DNA from: Halomicronema sp. CCY15110 | GTDB taxonomy: Bacteria; Cyanobacteriota; Cyanobacteriia; Phormidesmidales; Phormidesmidaceae | Length of the DNA: 43,134 nucleotides | Reading direction: 5' to 3' | Assembly (NCBI RefSeq): GCF_016888165.1 | Contig: NZ_JACSWC010000312.1 | Location: forward strand, 1-43,134 | Shown here: positions 17,036-26,144 of the stretch, in pieces | Layout of the letters: every line of letters starts with the position of its first letter | Position numbering within the stretch: position 1 is the stretch's first letter | Program-made: the position numbers and the translations under genes | The notes under the pieces: model-generated | Seen by the model: only the letters and a program-made list of their open reading frames with translations | What the model was told of the DNA's origin: nothing | Database searches by the model: none

Positions 17036-17409
17036 TGAGTAATAGAACGCACGATGTGGGAACACCGCATCCATCTTTGTAATAGTGTCTAGGGGCAATC
17101 TAAACGTGTTGTAGCGTTTGATACATCTACTTACTTTTTAGGCCGCTTCCATGAATCGTGGCGCAGGGGCGATCGCCCGTAAGTCCACTTCCACAGCTAG
17201 TCCTTAAATCTAGCGCTTAAATCCAGCGGAAATAGCCTGCCGTAAACTCCCAACCCGCCTCCAGAAGCGGTTGGCTGGCAAATTCGCTGCCCCTGATCGG
17301 TGTGTAAGTGGTCGCCCCACGACTCCCCTCCACCCTTGCTAGTCTACGGGGCGCGCGGCATTCACGATCAGGGAAATCACGCTTTGGACATCCCGCCAAC
17401 CGAGAAGAC
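17036..17409. other. Spacer between the channel-like gene and sbcC
   Basis: I see no gene with support, no tRNA and no clear terminator for sbcC in this stretch. The right part (17300-17409) reads openly on the plus strand, but only as a shadow running into sbcC. Confidence 0.45.
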
Positions 17410-20400
17410 TTATCTGGAGAGGATGAGCTGGGAGCCGTCAGGGGTTTTGCAGACATCAATGCGGGTCTCAAAGGCTTCGCGAAAGTGGGGAATGTGAGTC
17501 ACGGCCAGGATGCAGGCAAAGTCCGCCGCGATCGCATTAATGGCCCCAATGAGGCGATCGCAGCCTTCCCGATCTTGCGTCCCAAACCCTTCATCAATGA
17601 TCAGCGTGCGCAATGGCGTACCCGAACGCTGAGCCAGCAGTCGCGCTAAGGCCAGACGAATCGCAAAATTGACCCGAAAGGCTTCCCCACCGGAGTAGGT
17701 TTCGTAGGGGCGGGTGCCCTGGGCATCGGCGATGACAATATCCAGGGTGTCGATGAGTTTGCCCTGGCGACTGCGACCCGCCCGCTGGGTGAGGAACTGC
17801 ACGTGGAGTTGGTGGGCACTGAGGCGACCCAACAGGTGGTTGGTTTCCGCTTCGAGTTGCGGCAGCAGATGCTCGATCAGTAGTGCCTGCAAGCCGTTGC
17901 GGCCAAAGGCGGTGGCGAGTTCTTGGTGGACGCGGTGACAGCGGCGGGCCTGGGATAAGTCTTGCTGGTGCTGGGTGAGCTGGTCTTGCAGTTGGTCAAA
18001 CTGGATGAGTTGCTGGCGCAAGGCCCCCAGTTGCGCCAGATGCTGTTCGCGCTGGTGTTGGCGATCGCGCTGGCGTTGCTGTACTTGCTGTATTTGGGCC
18101 TGCACGTCTGGGGACTGCTGCAACTGCACCGTGAGGACTTGTAACTGCGTGGTTAAATCGGTTTGCTGTTGAGCGACCTGCTGTCGCTGCTCGGTCAAAG
18201 CGGCGAGCTGCTGTTGCAGTTGGGGCTGTCGTTGCTGCGCCTGTCGCAGTTGTTGATCATGCAGCCGCCACCCTTGGGCTTCCTTCAGCTGCGTTCTCAG
18301 GGTTTGGTGCTGGTCCAGGCGGTAGCCCAACGCTGCGAGTTGGTCATCCAGCTGGATGATGGCCTGCACCGTGTCGGACTCTTTGAGGGCAGCGATTTCG
18401 GCATCCAAAGCGGCGATCGCTGCTGCCAGTTGCGGCTGTCGTTCCAGCAATTGGGCCTGCTGACGTTCGGCCTGGCGAATTTCGGCCTGACGAATCTCCG
18501 CCCAGCGCAGGCGATCGACCTGGCCCCGGGCCAGGGCGTGATCGCGCTCGTCATAGGCCAGTTGGACAAGTTGCGCTTCGATCTGTTGCAGTTCCGCCTG
18601 TAAATCCTGGGCATAATCGCGCTCTTGCAGACACCGTTCCAGATGCGATCGCTCTTGCCCCAGGGCCGCGAGCTGCTGGGCTACCGATTCGCTAGAACCC
18701 AGTTGGGCCATCAGACTGCCGCGCTGTTCGAGGATGTGACCATAGCTAGCGAGTTCCTCCTCCAGTTCGCGATATTCCTGGCGTAGAACCTGGATTTCTC
18801 GCTCGGACACGGCCAACTGCTCACGAATCACCCAAATCTCGCGCTGCAACTCCTCGCGCTCGGTCTGATGTTTTTGCAGCACGTCATCCCAATTGTGTTG
18901 ATCGAGGGGGCGATCGCACACGGGGCAGGCGGCATCGGGCTGTTGCAAAAGCTGCAGTTTTTGCTCAATTTGGCCGAGTTGGACTTCATAGCTGCGCTGT
19001 TCGGCCTGCAAGCGCTCCATAAAGTGGCGGCGTTCGATGCCTTTTTCCCGCACTTTTTCTTGATAGGCGCGTTTGGCCGTCAGGTCTTCCAGGGTGTGGC
19101 CGACGGCGAGCACCGCTTGCTGCAACTGGGGCTGCTGCGCCTGCTGTTGCTGGAGCTGAAATTCCGAATTGGCGAGGGCGGTCAAGCGCGCCGTGAGTTC
19201 GGCCTGGGTTTGGTCGAGCTGTCGCTGGAGGGTTTGCTGCCGCTGTCGCAGGGGACTGACCTGGAGCTGCACCTGGTCGAGGTGTTGCCGGCGATCGCGG
19301 GCTTGAGTCAGCGCCACGAGGGCGTCTTGTACGGCGGCCTGCTTTTGCAAAATCGGTTCCAGCTCAGCCAACTGCTGAGCCAGGCGATCGCGCTCGTGTA
19401 GCTGCTGCTGCCGCTGGGTTTGCAATTGCTGAACTTGGGTCTGGTGGGCTTGATAATGGCGATCGCGCTCGGTCTGTAGCGCTTGCTGTTGCTGAAATTT
19501 GGCCGAAAAGACCTCATCCTGGGTTTCCAAATCCTGCAATTGCGCTAGGCCAGCGGCAATCTCATCCGCCTGCGCTAAGACGGCGGCGACGTCTTGCCAC
19601 TGGGCCGTCACCTTCGCCGTTTCTGCCGCGAGCCGCTGGGTTTCGGCATGGCGATGGCTGAGCTGTTGTTCTAGCAACAATTGCGACTGCACCAAGCTTT
19701 GCCGCTGGTGTTGCTGCTGTTCTAGCTGTTGCTGCTGGGCGTGGTCTTGCTCGTAGGCCTGCTGAATGGCCACCAGACAGGCTTCTATGTGCTGGGCCTC
19801 CTGGGCGATCGCGCCGCGTTGCTGCACCTGTGCTGCCAGATTTGCCACCGAGGTTTCCAAGAGAGCCAGGGTGGCTTTGGCTTCCCGCGCCCGATCTTTG
19901 GCTTTGTCGGCCAGGTCGTCGTATTGCCCCAGCTTCAACAAATCGGCAAGAATCTGCTTGCGCTCGCTGGGCCGCTTCAGCATAAACTCGTCGGCCCGGC
20001 CCTGACGCAAATAGGCCGAATTCACGAAGGTCTCGTAGTCCAACCGCAGAGTCTGACAGATTAACTGTTGGGTAGCCCGCATGCCCCGCTGGGTCAAGGG
20101 CCGCCAGCCCGGCTCGGTCTGCACCTGAAACTCCAACGACCCGCCCTGGTTGCGCCGCCGCGATCGCACCACGCGATACAGCTGCTGTTGGTGCTCAAAG
20201 GTCAAATCCACCTGCGCTTCTAACGTGCCGAGATGGATCACATCGTCTTCGGCGACGGTGCGGCTGTGGCCCCACACCGCCCAGGCGATCGCTTCCAACA
20301 GCGACGATTTGCCCGAGCCATTGGGGCCGGACACACAGGCAACTTGCAAACCCTCAAAATTGAGGGTAGCAGCTCGATAACTCAGAAAGTTGCGGAGCGT

Positions 20401-20418
20401 TAGCTGCTTCGGGATCAT
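17410..20418 (-). CDS. sbcC: SbcC/Rad50-type nuclease ATPase subunit
   Basis: The protein has 1002 residues, the usual size of SbcC. Walker A is GPNGSGKS (31-38). Very long Gln-rich coiled coils run to and from a central zinc hook CPVC (near 499-502). The C-terminal ABC signature is YSGGEAF and Walker B is TLIIDEGFGTQD. All parts needed for head dimerisation and hook joining are present. With SbcD (Mre11-like, not in this window) it would cleave hairpins and process double-strand ends and stalled forks. It is transcribed alone. A palindrome containing a LexA-box-like core lies 51-69 bases upstream of the ATG. It has high Gln content but no frameshift or truncation. Confidence 0.97.
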   Translation of the reverse strand: MIPKQLTLRNFLSYRAATLNFEGLQVACVSGPNGSGKSSLLEAIAWAVWGHSRTVAEDDVIHLGTLEAQVDLTFEHQQQLYRVVRSRRRNQGGSLEFQVQTEPGWRPLTQRGMRATQQLICQTLRLDYETFVNSAYLRQGRADEFMLKRPSERKQILADLLKLGQYDDLADKAKDRAREAKATLALLETSVANLAAQVQQRGAIAQEAQHIEACLVAIQQAYEQDHAQQQQLEQQQHQRQSLVQSQLLLEQQLSHRHAETQRLAAETAKVTAQWQDVAAVLAQADEIAAGLAQLQDLETQDEVFSAKFQQQQALQTERDRHYQAHQTQVQQLQTQRQQQLHERDRLAQQLAELEPILQKQAAVQDALVALTQARDRRQHLDQVQLQVSPLRQRQQTLQRQLDQTQAELTARLTALANSEFQLQQQQAQQPQLQQAVLAVGHTLEDLTAKRAYQEKVREKGIERRHFMERLQAEQRSYEVQLGQIEQKLQLLQQPDAACPVCDRPLDQHNWDDVLQKHQTEREELQREIWVIREQLAVSEREIQVLRQEYRELEEELASYGHILEQRGSLMAQLGSSESVAQQLAALGQERSHLERCLQERDYAQDLQAELQQIEAQLVQLAYDERDHALARGQVDRLRWAEIRQAEIRQAERQQAQLLERQPQLAAAIAALDAEIAALKESDTVQAIIQLDDQLAALGYRLDQHQTLRTQLKEAQGWRLHDQQLRQAQQRQPQLQQQLAALTEQRQQVAQQQTDLTTQLQVLTVQLQQSPDVQAQIQQVQQRQRDRQHQREQHLAQLGALRQQLIQFDQLQDQLTQHQQDLSQARRCHRVHQELATAFGRNGLQALLIEHLLPQLEAETNHLLGRLSAHQLHVQFLTQRAGRSRQGKLIDTLDIVIADAQGTRPYETYSGGEAFRVNFAIRLALARLLAQRSGTPLRTLIIDEGFGTQDREGCDRLIGAINAIAADFACILAVTHIPHFREAFETRIDVCKTPDGSQLILSR

Positions 20419-20463
20419 GCCAGCAACAACTAAGGGATAGCTCTAAAATAGCAGTACAATCGA

Positions 20464-20487
20464 CCTAAAGTACAGACGAACTTTAGG
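20464..20487 (-). promoter_or_regulatory. Possible LexA (SOS) box upstream of sbcC
   Basis: CCTAAAGT (20464-20471) and ACTTTAGG (20480-20487) form perfect 8-bp arms around 8 bases. On the minus strand the core AGTTCGTCTGTACT (20469-20482) matches the Anabaena LexA consensus RGTACNNNDGTWCB at all but one constrained position. A TATTTT -10-like sequence lies between it and the sbcC ATG. Confidence 0.5.
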
Positions 20488-20713
20488 ATATTTGATCTTA
20501 TGAAACATTCCCCACTGGCTGACAGGAAATCGCGGCAAGGTTGTGTCCCAAATTATCGGCGGGCGATCGCGCCAAACCAATCACAATCGGGCTGAACCAA
20601 GTTGGGCAAAATGTCGATTTCACCATCACTTTAGTTGGGACAACCAGAATGTCTGATCGCCCCGATCACAGTTTTTTCTCCCCCATGGATCAGGCTATAC
20701 GGGCCATTGTCAG

Positions 20714-22228
20714 ATGAGATATGGTGATGCCAACCCTCTGGAGGCGAAAATCACCGTGGCTAGTAGCCTAACCGTGAGACAACTGGGAATACTGCGTCCT
20801 AACCATCGCGAAACAGTGTTTTGCCAAACCCTTGTGGTGGGCAATTCGGTGGCGGCGTACACAGCCACCCTGGCAATTTTGCAGGCGGGGGGACAGGTTT
20901 GTTGGGCGCAGGCGGGCACGTCAGCAGGGGGAGAAATTTGGCCCCGCCAATCGCGATCGCACCCCGCAGAATCGTACTTTAGTTGGCGTTTAGGTCGGCG
21001 GATTTCGCCCTGGGAAGCGGGCACCATCATGTCCGAAAGTCAGCAGGCTTTTTGGACCCATTGGCGCTCTCCGTCAGCTCTCCATGCCGCCTCATCCTCA
21101 ACATCGCAGTCCGCCCCCACAGCAGGCGCTGAAACCGCCCGCTCCCAGTCAAAGGGCGGCCAGTTTCGTGAGGCGATCGCCCCCTATTTACAAAACCAGC
21201 AGCTCATCTTGATTCCCCAGGGACTACCGATTCGTGTGCTCTATTCACAACAGCGGGGGCAGCGCCGGGTGCATCAGGTCGTCTTTCACGACCCCACCCC
21301 CCACCAGCAGTTTCAAGTCCATGCGCGGCTGATTCTCGATGCCACGACAGACGCTCGCTTACAACAAGATTTAGTGGCGGATGCAGCGGCTCCCCTCAGC
21401 CCCGAACATCAGCTCACGGTGGCAGAAGCGATCGCTCACCACCGGCGAGAAGCGCGGGGATACTTTTTTGCCGACAGCGTGGCCCTGGTGATGGCGACTG
21501 GGGAACCAGGGGGCAAACCGCGCCCCTTTTCAGTGCCGTTGCGATCGCTGATGTTGCGCAATACCGAAGGCTTTCTGACCGTCAGCCTGCCGGGGTGTGT
21601 CCCGCAGTTGCGGCCTCTGTTTGCCCATCCTCGCGCCCAGTGGGCCTTGGGAGAAGCCGCCGGACAAATCGCCGCCCGGGCAGCCCAACTGGGGAGCATT
21701 CAAGCGTTACGGCAGCCCACTCACTGGGCTTGGCGGTTGCAGCAAACCCTGGTGCGCCAGGGTATTCCCATTTTTGCCTTTGATGATGTGGCGCTGGACG
21801 ATCCCGACTTTGAAGCGATTCAAATGGTGGCGATCGCCGACGTGGTGCGCACCATGCGCCGCCGCGACCTCAGCTTTCGCCCCGCCACGCCGATTACCAA
21901 AGCGGTGCTCGCCTCGGCGCTGGCCCGCTTGCCGCAATCGAAAGTGGCCTCCCCGGATGACGCGACCGCCCTCTCGGATGTGACGGCCAACCACTGGGCC
22001 GAGCAAGCGATTCAAACGGCGATCTCGAACCACACCCTCTCGCCCGAACCAGACACCACCTTCGCCCCTGGCAAAGTATTGACCAAGCGCCAACTCTGGC
22101 AAGTGATGCAGCCACTGCTCCCCCCCGCCATGACGACCCCACTGTATCCGCTGGATGACACCCCCGCCCGCCGCCGACATCTATCGCGATCGCTCTATCC
22201 GATCCTGCAATCTCAACTCAGCGAGTGA
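20714..22228 (+). CDS. FAD-dependent-oxidoreductase-like protein with degenerate nucleotide loop and SLH-like tail
   Basis: About 504 residues. The start is uncertain: ATG 20714 has no clear ribosome site, and GTG codons at 20756 and 20776 are alternatives. The N-terminal TLVVGNSVAAYTATLAILQAG (from residue 40, with a few residues after it) aligns with the FAD loop of the secreted oxidoreductase at 310-2385. Two of the three glycines of GxGxxG are Ser and Ala here. A SAGGEIW segment replaces the WVGGQIS of that protein. A low-complexity Ser/Ala/Thr insert lies near residues 120-145. At about 420-475, DVTANHWAEQAI followed by a TFAPGKVLTKRQLW segment resembles one S-layer homology (SLH) domain. 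It may bind FAD weakly or not at all. No signal peptide is evident. Confidence 0.7.
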   Translation: MRYGDANPLEAKITVASSLTVRQLGILRPNHRETVFCQTLVVGNSVAAYTATLAILQAGGQVCWAQAGTSAGGEIWPRQSRSHPAESYFSWRLGRRISPWEAGTIMSESQQAFWTHWRSPSALHAASSSTSQSAPTAGAETARSQSKGGQFREAIAPYLQNQQLILIPQGLPIRVLYSQQRGQRRVHQVVFHDPTPHQQFQVHARLILDATTDARLQQDLVADAAAPLSPEHQLTVAEAIAHHRREARGYFFADSVALVMATGEPGGKPRPFSVPLRSLMLRNTEGFLTVSLPGCVPQLRPLFAHPRAQWALGEAAGQIAARAAQLGSIQALRQPTHWAWRLQQTLVRQGIPIFAFDDVALDDPDFEAIQMVAIADVVRTMRRRDLSFRPATPITKAVLASALARLPQSKVASPDDATALSDVTANHWAEQAIQTAISNHTLSPEPDTTFAPGKVLTKRQLWQVMQPLLPPAMTTPLYPLDDTPARRRHLSRSLYPILQSQLSE

Positions 22229-22232
22229 AACA

Positions 22233-22260
22233 GGAGGTATTGCTGATTGCCGCCTTTTTT
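22233..22260 (+). terminator. Probable terminator after the FAD-like gene
   Basis: An imperfect stem (left arm from GGAGGTA at 22233, right arm ending CCGCC at 22254) is followed directly by six Ts (22255-22260). It lies just after the stop codon at 22226-22228. Internal mismatches lower the confidence. Confidence 0.5.
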
Positions 22261-22399
22261 CCCTCTGGGAAAGAGGTTTGCCGAAACGGCCAAGCAGATC
22301 GTCAAGCGAGGGGGTTGCAGTTTCTCTACAGACAGAATGATGTCGGTTTAGAGCAACCCGTGGTATCTGTATGGTGATGTTTAGGCAGGGTACTGACTG

Positions 22400-22834
22400 A
22401 TGGATTTGATGAACATGGTGGGACAGGCGATCTCGCGCTCTGATACCGAAGCCAGTAACGACCTAATGGGCACCGTTTTGGGCGCGCTCAACAACGCACC
22501 CGTGGAAAACAACAAAATTGGCGACGTGGCCCATGACTTGCAATCGGAACTGCAAAAACGGGGAGACGCCAGTTCACTCATCGGCAGTTTGCAAAGCGTC
22601 GCCGCCACGGGAGCGGTTGAACAGCTGTTGGCATCCGAGCAGGTGATGGCGATCGCCCAACACGTCGGCGTCGAACCCGCCATGGTGAAAAGCGTGACCC
22701 CACTCATTGCTCAATTCATTGTTAAGGGCTCTAACAACCAGGGCGAAGGGCTGTTGGAGAAGGTGCTCTCGGGCGAGGTCGATCTCGGACAAATGGCTGG
22801 CATGATCGGTATGGCCAGCAAATTTATGAAGTAG
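22400..22834 (+). CDS. Conserved-looking helical protein, unknown function
   Basis: The protein has 144 residues from ATG 22400. It is almost entirely predicted helix with small residues and no membrane segment: MDLMNMVGQAISRSDTE, then a QSELQKRGDASSLIGSLQSV stretch, ending in LSGEVDLGQMAGMIGMASKF. The composition and repeated glycine-flanked helices resemble DUF937/YidB-type small proteins, but I cannot confirm membership. The stop codon is immediately followed by the stop codon of the convergent coaBC gene, with no base between. It reads as a real gene: codon use fits and the frame is full-length. Confidence 0.65.
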   Translation: MDLMNMVGQAISRSDTEASNDLMGTVLGALNNAPVENNKIGDVAHDLQSELQKRGDASSLIGSLQSVAATGAVEQLLASEQVMAIAQHVGVEPAMVKSVTPLIAQFIVKGSNNQGEGLLEKVLSGEVDLGQMAGMIGMASKFMK

Positions 22835-24091
22835 TTAGGAGTTCTCTTCCGCCCCCCCCTGCCTCTCCAAACCGTTCACAAAATCGTAGATTTGGTGAGC
22901 CAAATGGCGCTTCGGACAGGGGGGCACAACTTGTCTTTGGCCCTGCTGTCCCAACAAAATTGCCTGGTTCGAATCGCTGCCAAAGCCGCTGTCGGCCTGA
23001 TCGATGGGATTGGCGACGATCGCATCCAACCCTTTTCTCTGCAACTTTTCCCAGGCGGGGGGCTCAATGTCCCCAGTTTGGGCGGCAAACCCGATGAGTC
23101 GCTGGTGCGGCTGTTTGAGACTGGCAAGATGGGCGGCAATATCGGGCACCGGCGCGAGGGGCAACTGTTCCGGCAGGGCAGCTTTAGGCAATTTTTGCGG
23201 GGCGCGATCGCGGGGCTTCACATCGGCCACCGCCGCCGCCATGATGATCCAATCCGCCTGGGGCAGTTGCGCCACCAAGGCTTGCTGCATTTCCGCTGCG
23301 CTGGTGACGGCAATTTTCTGTACCCCCGTCAGCCCCTGCCGATGAGCCGCCACCATTGGCCCATGCACCAGGGTCACCGTCGCGCCGCGATGGGCTGCTG
23401 CTTGCGCCAAAGCGACGCCCATTTTGCCCGTCGAGGGATTGCCGATAAATCGTACCGGGTCAAGATATTCCTGGGTGCTGCCCGCACTGATTAATACATG
23501 CTTGCCCGCTAAATCACGCTGGCCCTGGGTCAGCAATAGCGAGTCAATCACCGCCAAAATTTCCGAGGGTTCAGCCATGCGGCCCTGACCAACGCGATCG
23601 CACGCCAACCGTCCCGCTCCAGGGGTGATCGCGTGATAACGCGGATCGGTCAAGAGCTGCTGCCAGTTGCGCTGCACCGTCTGCTGCTGCCACATGTCGG
23701 TGTTCATCGCCGGTACCACCAACACCGGACAAGTCGATGCCAGCACCGTATTCGTCAGCAGATTGTCTGCCAAACCGTGGGCCAGCTTTCCCAGCGTATT
23801 CGCCGTCAACGGCGCAATCACCAGCAAATCCGCCGATTCCCCCAGGTCAATGTGTAGGGGCCGGGAGTGCGTCGCCGCCCAAAACTCGCGATCGGTATAG
23901 GCCGGATGACGGCACAGCGTGGCCAAAGATAACGGCGTGACAAATTTCTGCGCCCCAGCCGTCATCACCGGCACCACATTAATGCCCGCCTTGGCCAGAC
24001 TCGAAGCAACTTCGCAGATTTTATAAGCGGCAATGCCGCCCCCCAGCCCCAAAATGACGCGGTGAGTCGTCGCCGCCGCTGCCGCCCCCAT
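22835..24091 (-). CDS. coaBC: Bifunctional phosphopantothenoylcysteine decarboxylase / phosphopantothenate-cysteine ligase
   Basis: The protein has 418 residues. The N-terminal CoaC half shows the flavoprotein opening [13 protein letters not shown], the active-site His region ([19 protein letters not shown]), PAMNTDMW, and the substrate-clamp cysteine in [14 protein letters not shown]. The CoaB half shows [22 protein letters not shown] and [19 protein letters not shown]. The first half joins cysteine to phosphopantothenate; the second decarboxylates the product to phosphopantetheine on the way to coenzyme A (domain order CoaC-CoaB). An AGGA 10 bases upstream supports ATG 24091. It follows the DUF2555 gene by 24 bases, so the two are probably one transcript. 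Confidence 0.96.
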   Translation of the reverse strand: MGAAAAATTHRVILGLGGGIAAYKICEVASSLAKAGINVVPVMTAGAQKFVTPLSLATLCRHPAYTDREFWAATHSRPLHIDLGESADLLVIAPLTANTLGKLAHGLADNLLTNTVLASTCPVLVVPAMNTDMWQQQTVQRNWQQLLTDPRYHAITPGAGRLACDRVGQGRMAEPSEILAVIDSLLLTQGQRDLAGKHVLISAGSTQEYLDPVRFIGNPSTGKMGVALAQAAAHRGATVTLVHGPMVAAHRQGLTGVQKIAVTSAAEMQQALVAQLPQADWIIMAAAVADVKPRDRAPQKLPKAALPEQLPLAPVPDIAAHLASLKQPHQRLIGFAAQTGDIEPPAWEKLQRKGLDAIVANPIDQADSGFGSDSNQAILLGQQGQRQVVPPCPKRHLAHQIYDFVNGLERQGGAEENS

Positions 24092-24115
24092 AAATTTGCG
24101 TCCTAGGTGAACGAT

Positions 24116-24331
24116 TTACTCCTCATCAAACGGCTCATTATCAAGCAAATAGGTATAGTTCTTCACGAGTTCGGGCCGCTGAAAGGCCACCGCTCTGAGC
24201 AAATGCCAGTCTTTGAGGCCATCAAAGGCGCTGTCGTAGGCGTCTTGCTCCAGTCGTTTAGCAAGCTCGGCAACTGATTCGTGAGTCATCGCCGAGACCG
24301 ACTCTTGAGAAACATCATTCAGTGTGCTCAT
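24116..24331 (-). CDS. DUF2555 family protein
   Basis: The protein has 71 residues from ATG 24331, preferred over the frame's earlier start because GGGGAG lies 5 bases upstream. The family pattern is clear: VAELAKRLEQDAYDSAFDGL, then DWHLLRAVAFQRPELV and an acidic C-terminus (DNEPFDEE). DUF2555 proteins are small, soluble and confined largely to cyanobacteria; their function is unknown. It lies 24 bases upstream of coaBC on the same strand, suggesting co-transcription. That hints at a link to coenzyme A supply, though this is position-based inference only. Confidence 0.8.
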   Translation of the reverse strand: MSTLNDVSQESVSAMTHESVAELAKRLEQDAYDSAFDGLKDWHLLRAVAFQRPELVKNYTYLLDNEPFDEE

Positions 24332-24764
24332 GCTAACTCCCCTAGGGTTCTTCACCTTTGTCGATGGTATCGCAAACAAACCTAGCCATTTGGTCGCTCA
24401 CGACTGCTCAGCCACCCAGGGTGAAGAGCAGTCCCTTCTCCTGAAACCGCTGCCGAGCTGCCAAAAATTATTTCAGCAACCTCACCGCTGTCTGCAACTA
24501 CCTGCCAACGCCGGTTACTCTCATCTTAAAAGTTGGCCTGGGGATGCGATCGCCCCTGCGTCAAAACTTATCGAAGCGACAATTGGCCACCAGAATCCGC
24601 TAATGGCTCATGTCCCAACCGTACGATTCCTGGGCTCATGCCCCTGGTGGCCCGGTGATCGTCCATCCCATTGCGGTTGAAAACGGTGGACGGAAAGACT
24701 GGCAAACTTCAGCTTGCAGGCTTTTTCCTTTCGTAAGCTACTATTAGCGACAACAGCCTGCTCA
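24332..24764. other. Spacer between divergent DUF2555 and muramidase genes
   Basis: This is the divergent promoter region of the DUF2555-coaBC unit and the muramidase gene. I see no further gene, repeat or clear hexamer pair. The muramidase frame remains open to a TTG at 24714 and could start there. Confidence 0.5.
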
Positions 24765-25496
24765 ATGATTTCCCCAACTTGCCCTGTGGACTCTTTGCCT
24801 CCTTCCCAGCGACAGTCGCGCCAGATTGTGTCCCCCGCCAAATCAAAAAAACGCGGCCCCATTTTGGGCACCGCTTGTTTACTGCTGACAGTGGCCTGGC
24901 TCATCTCCACAGAAAGCCCGCTGATTTTTGGGCGATCGCTGCACCAGCTGCCATTCGTTGGCAACGTGGACTCAGTGCCCCTTGCGATGGAAACGGGCGA
25001 CCCCTACATTCGCGCCCTCATGCGCACCATTTCTGTTGCCGAATCACACACCGCCGACCCCTACCACACCCTGTATGGCGGACAGCGCATCAACGATCTA
25101 ACCCAGCACCCCGACCTCTGTATTAAGATTGTGGCTGGCCCGAATACGGATGATTGCACCACCGCCGCTGGACGATACCAGTTTCTGAGCACCACCTGGC
25201 TCGAAAAGGCCCGACAGTACCATCCCGAGCCGCCTCAGTGGTATTCCTGGTGGGCCGACTATAACTTTGGCCCCACCTATCAAGATGCCGTGGTTTACCG
25301 CTGGTTAAGCGATTTTGATGCCTGGAATGCGGATATTCCCGACCTACTACGGCAGGGACAGGTCGAAGAGGTGTTCTATTTACTCTCTGGCACTTGGACC
25401 AGCCTGGGCTACGGTACCGAAGACAATGTCGTGACGCCCTACCTGCGAGAGATTTATCAGCAAATGCTGCAAGAAGAACTGGCCGCCGCTCAGTAA
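24765..25496 (+). CDS. Membrane-anchored GH104 lysozyme-like muramidase
   Basis: The protein has 243 residues from ATG 24765; a TTG at 24714 would add 17. A basic segment (AKSKKRG) precedes one hydrophobic helix (about 33-48), so the enzyme is anchored or has an uncleaved signal. The catalytic domain follows: DPYIRALMRTISVAESHTADPYHTLYGG carries the conserved Glu (Glu93), split here as DPYIRALMRTISVAES and HTADPYHTLYGG. TAAGRYQFLSTTW is the other hallmark of lambda-endolysin-like glycoside hydrolase family 104. It should cleave the glycan strands of peptidoglycan. It faces a holin-family gene 276 bases downstream. The domain call is strong; the physiological role (growth, separation or lysis) is unknown. 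Confidence 0.88.
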   Translation: MISPTCPVDSLPPSQRQSRQIVSPAKSKKRGPILGTACLLLTVAWLISTESPLIFGRSLHQLPFVGNVDSVPLAMETGDPYIRALMRTISVAESHTADPYHTLYGGQRINDLTQHPDLCIKIVAGPNTDDCTTAAGRYQFLSTTWLEKARQYHPEPPQWYSWWADYNFGPTYQDAVVYRWLSDFDAWNADIPDLLRQGQVEEVFYLLSGTWTSLGYGTEDNVVTPYLREIYQQMLQEELAAAQ

Positions 25497-25704
25497 GTAG
25501 CCCGCTTGAAAATAAAATACTTACAAATATTTATAGGTTGAGTTTCGACTTTGTCCAGCTCTCGCAGCTAACAGATTGAGCGAAGCCGAAACCAGGTTCA
25601 TCCTGAATATTTCCGCCGCTGATCCCTAGAAGTGCGGGCGGCGGCGGCGGGCCAAAGACCAACCGTCGTAATGGATAGCACTGCTTCCGAGCAGCACAGA
25701 CAGA

Positions 25705-25742
25705 ATGCCTGAAGTTCCCCGTAGTCAGGAACATTCAGGCAT
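25705..25742. other. Hairpin between convergent genes
   Basis: ATGCCTGAAGTTCC (25705-25718) faces GGAACATTCAGGCAT (25728-25742), a stem with one bulged base. It lies between the convergent muramidase and holin-family genes. No T-run follows on either strand, so it is at most a weak two-way terminator or transcript-end stabiliser. Confidence 0.45.
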
Positions 25743-25772
25743 GAGGCGATCGCGCTTAGCTCCCGCCATCAA

Positions 25773-26144
25773 CTAAGCCAGCAGCCCAACCGAAGTCAAG
25801 ATCCAAGTCAGAATGCTGTTCACGATGGTCAGGGCAAAAGCACCCAAAATCGCGCTCATGATGCCCCACTTCAAGCGAAAACCATCTATCAGCATCGCGG
25901 CTAGACCAAACACCACAATACTGATGATGAGCGGAATCAGGCCAAGACTAATAATGGCTCCAAAGGTGCGCAACCCCTGCGGCAAAAAATGGTAGAGACC
26001 ATTGAGTGCGCCGATGATCGCCCCCCCCAACAATGCTTTGGCAGGACTATCAACTTCTACGCCTGTGGGCAGCAAAGAAACTAACCATAAGCTAATGGCT
26101 AGCACCACCACCGTAATTAAAAAACTGATAATTAAACCGGACAT
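25773..26144 (-). CDS. Phage-holin-family four-helix membrane protein
   Basis: The protein has 123 residues; AAGGAG lies 10 bases before ATG 26144. Four hydrophobic helices fill the chain: about 4-24 (LIISFLITVVVLAISLW), 38-55, 60-85 and 92-118, with short loops such as PTGVEVDSPAKALL. This matches the family annotated as phage holin/4-TMP (PF04020), widespread in bacterial genomes without phages. A true holin role is not shown for most members. Its convergent neighbour is a membrane-anchored muramidase, which keeps a lysis-related role open. No other phage gene is nearby. Confidence 0.82.
   Translation of the reverse strand: MSGLIISFLITVVVLAISLWLVSLLPTGVEVDSPAKALLGGAIIGALNGLYHFLPQGLRTFGAIISLGLIPLIISIVVFGLAAMLIDGFRLKWGIMSAILGAFALTIVNSILTWILTSVGLLA

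Noticed and set aside
18868-19401. Long leucine-rich frame opposite sbcC
   Set aside because: It is the antisense shadow of the Gln-rich coiled coil of SbcC (CAG read backwards gives CTG, leucine).
22960-22985. tRNA T-arm-like GGTTCGAATC
   Set aside because: It lies inside coaBC coding sequence with no acceptor stem or anticodon arm around it.
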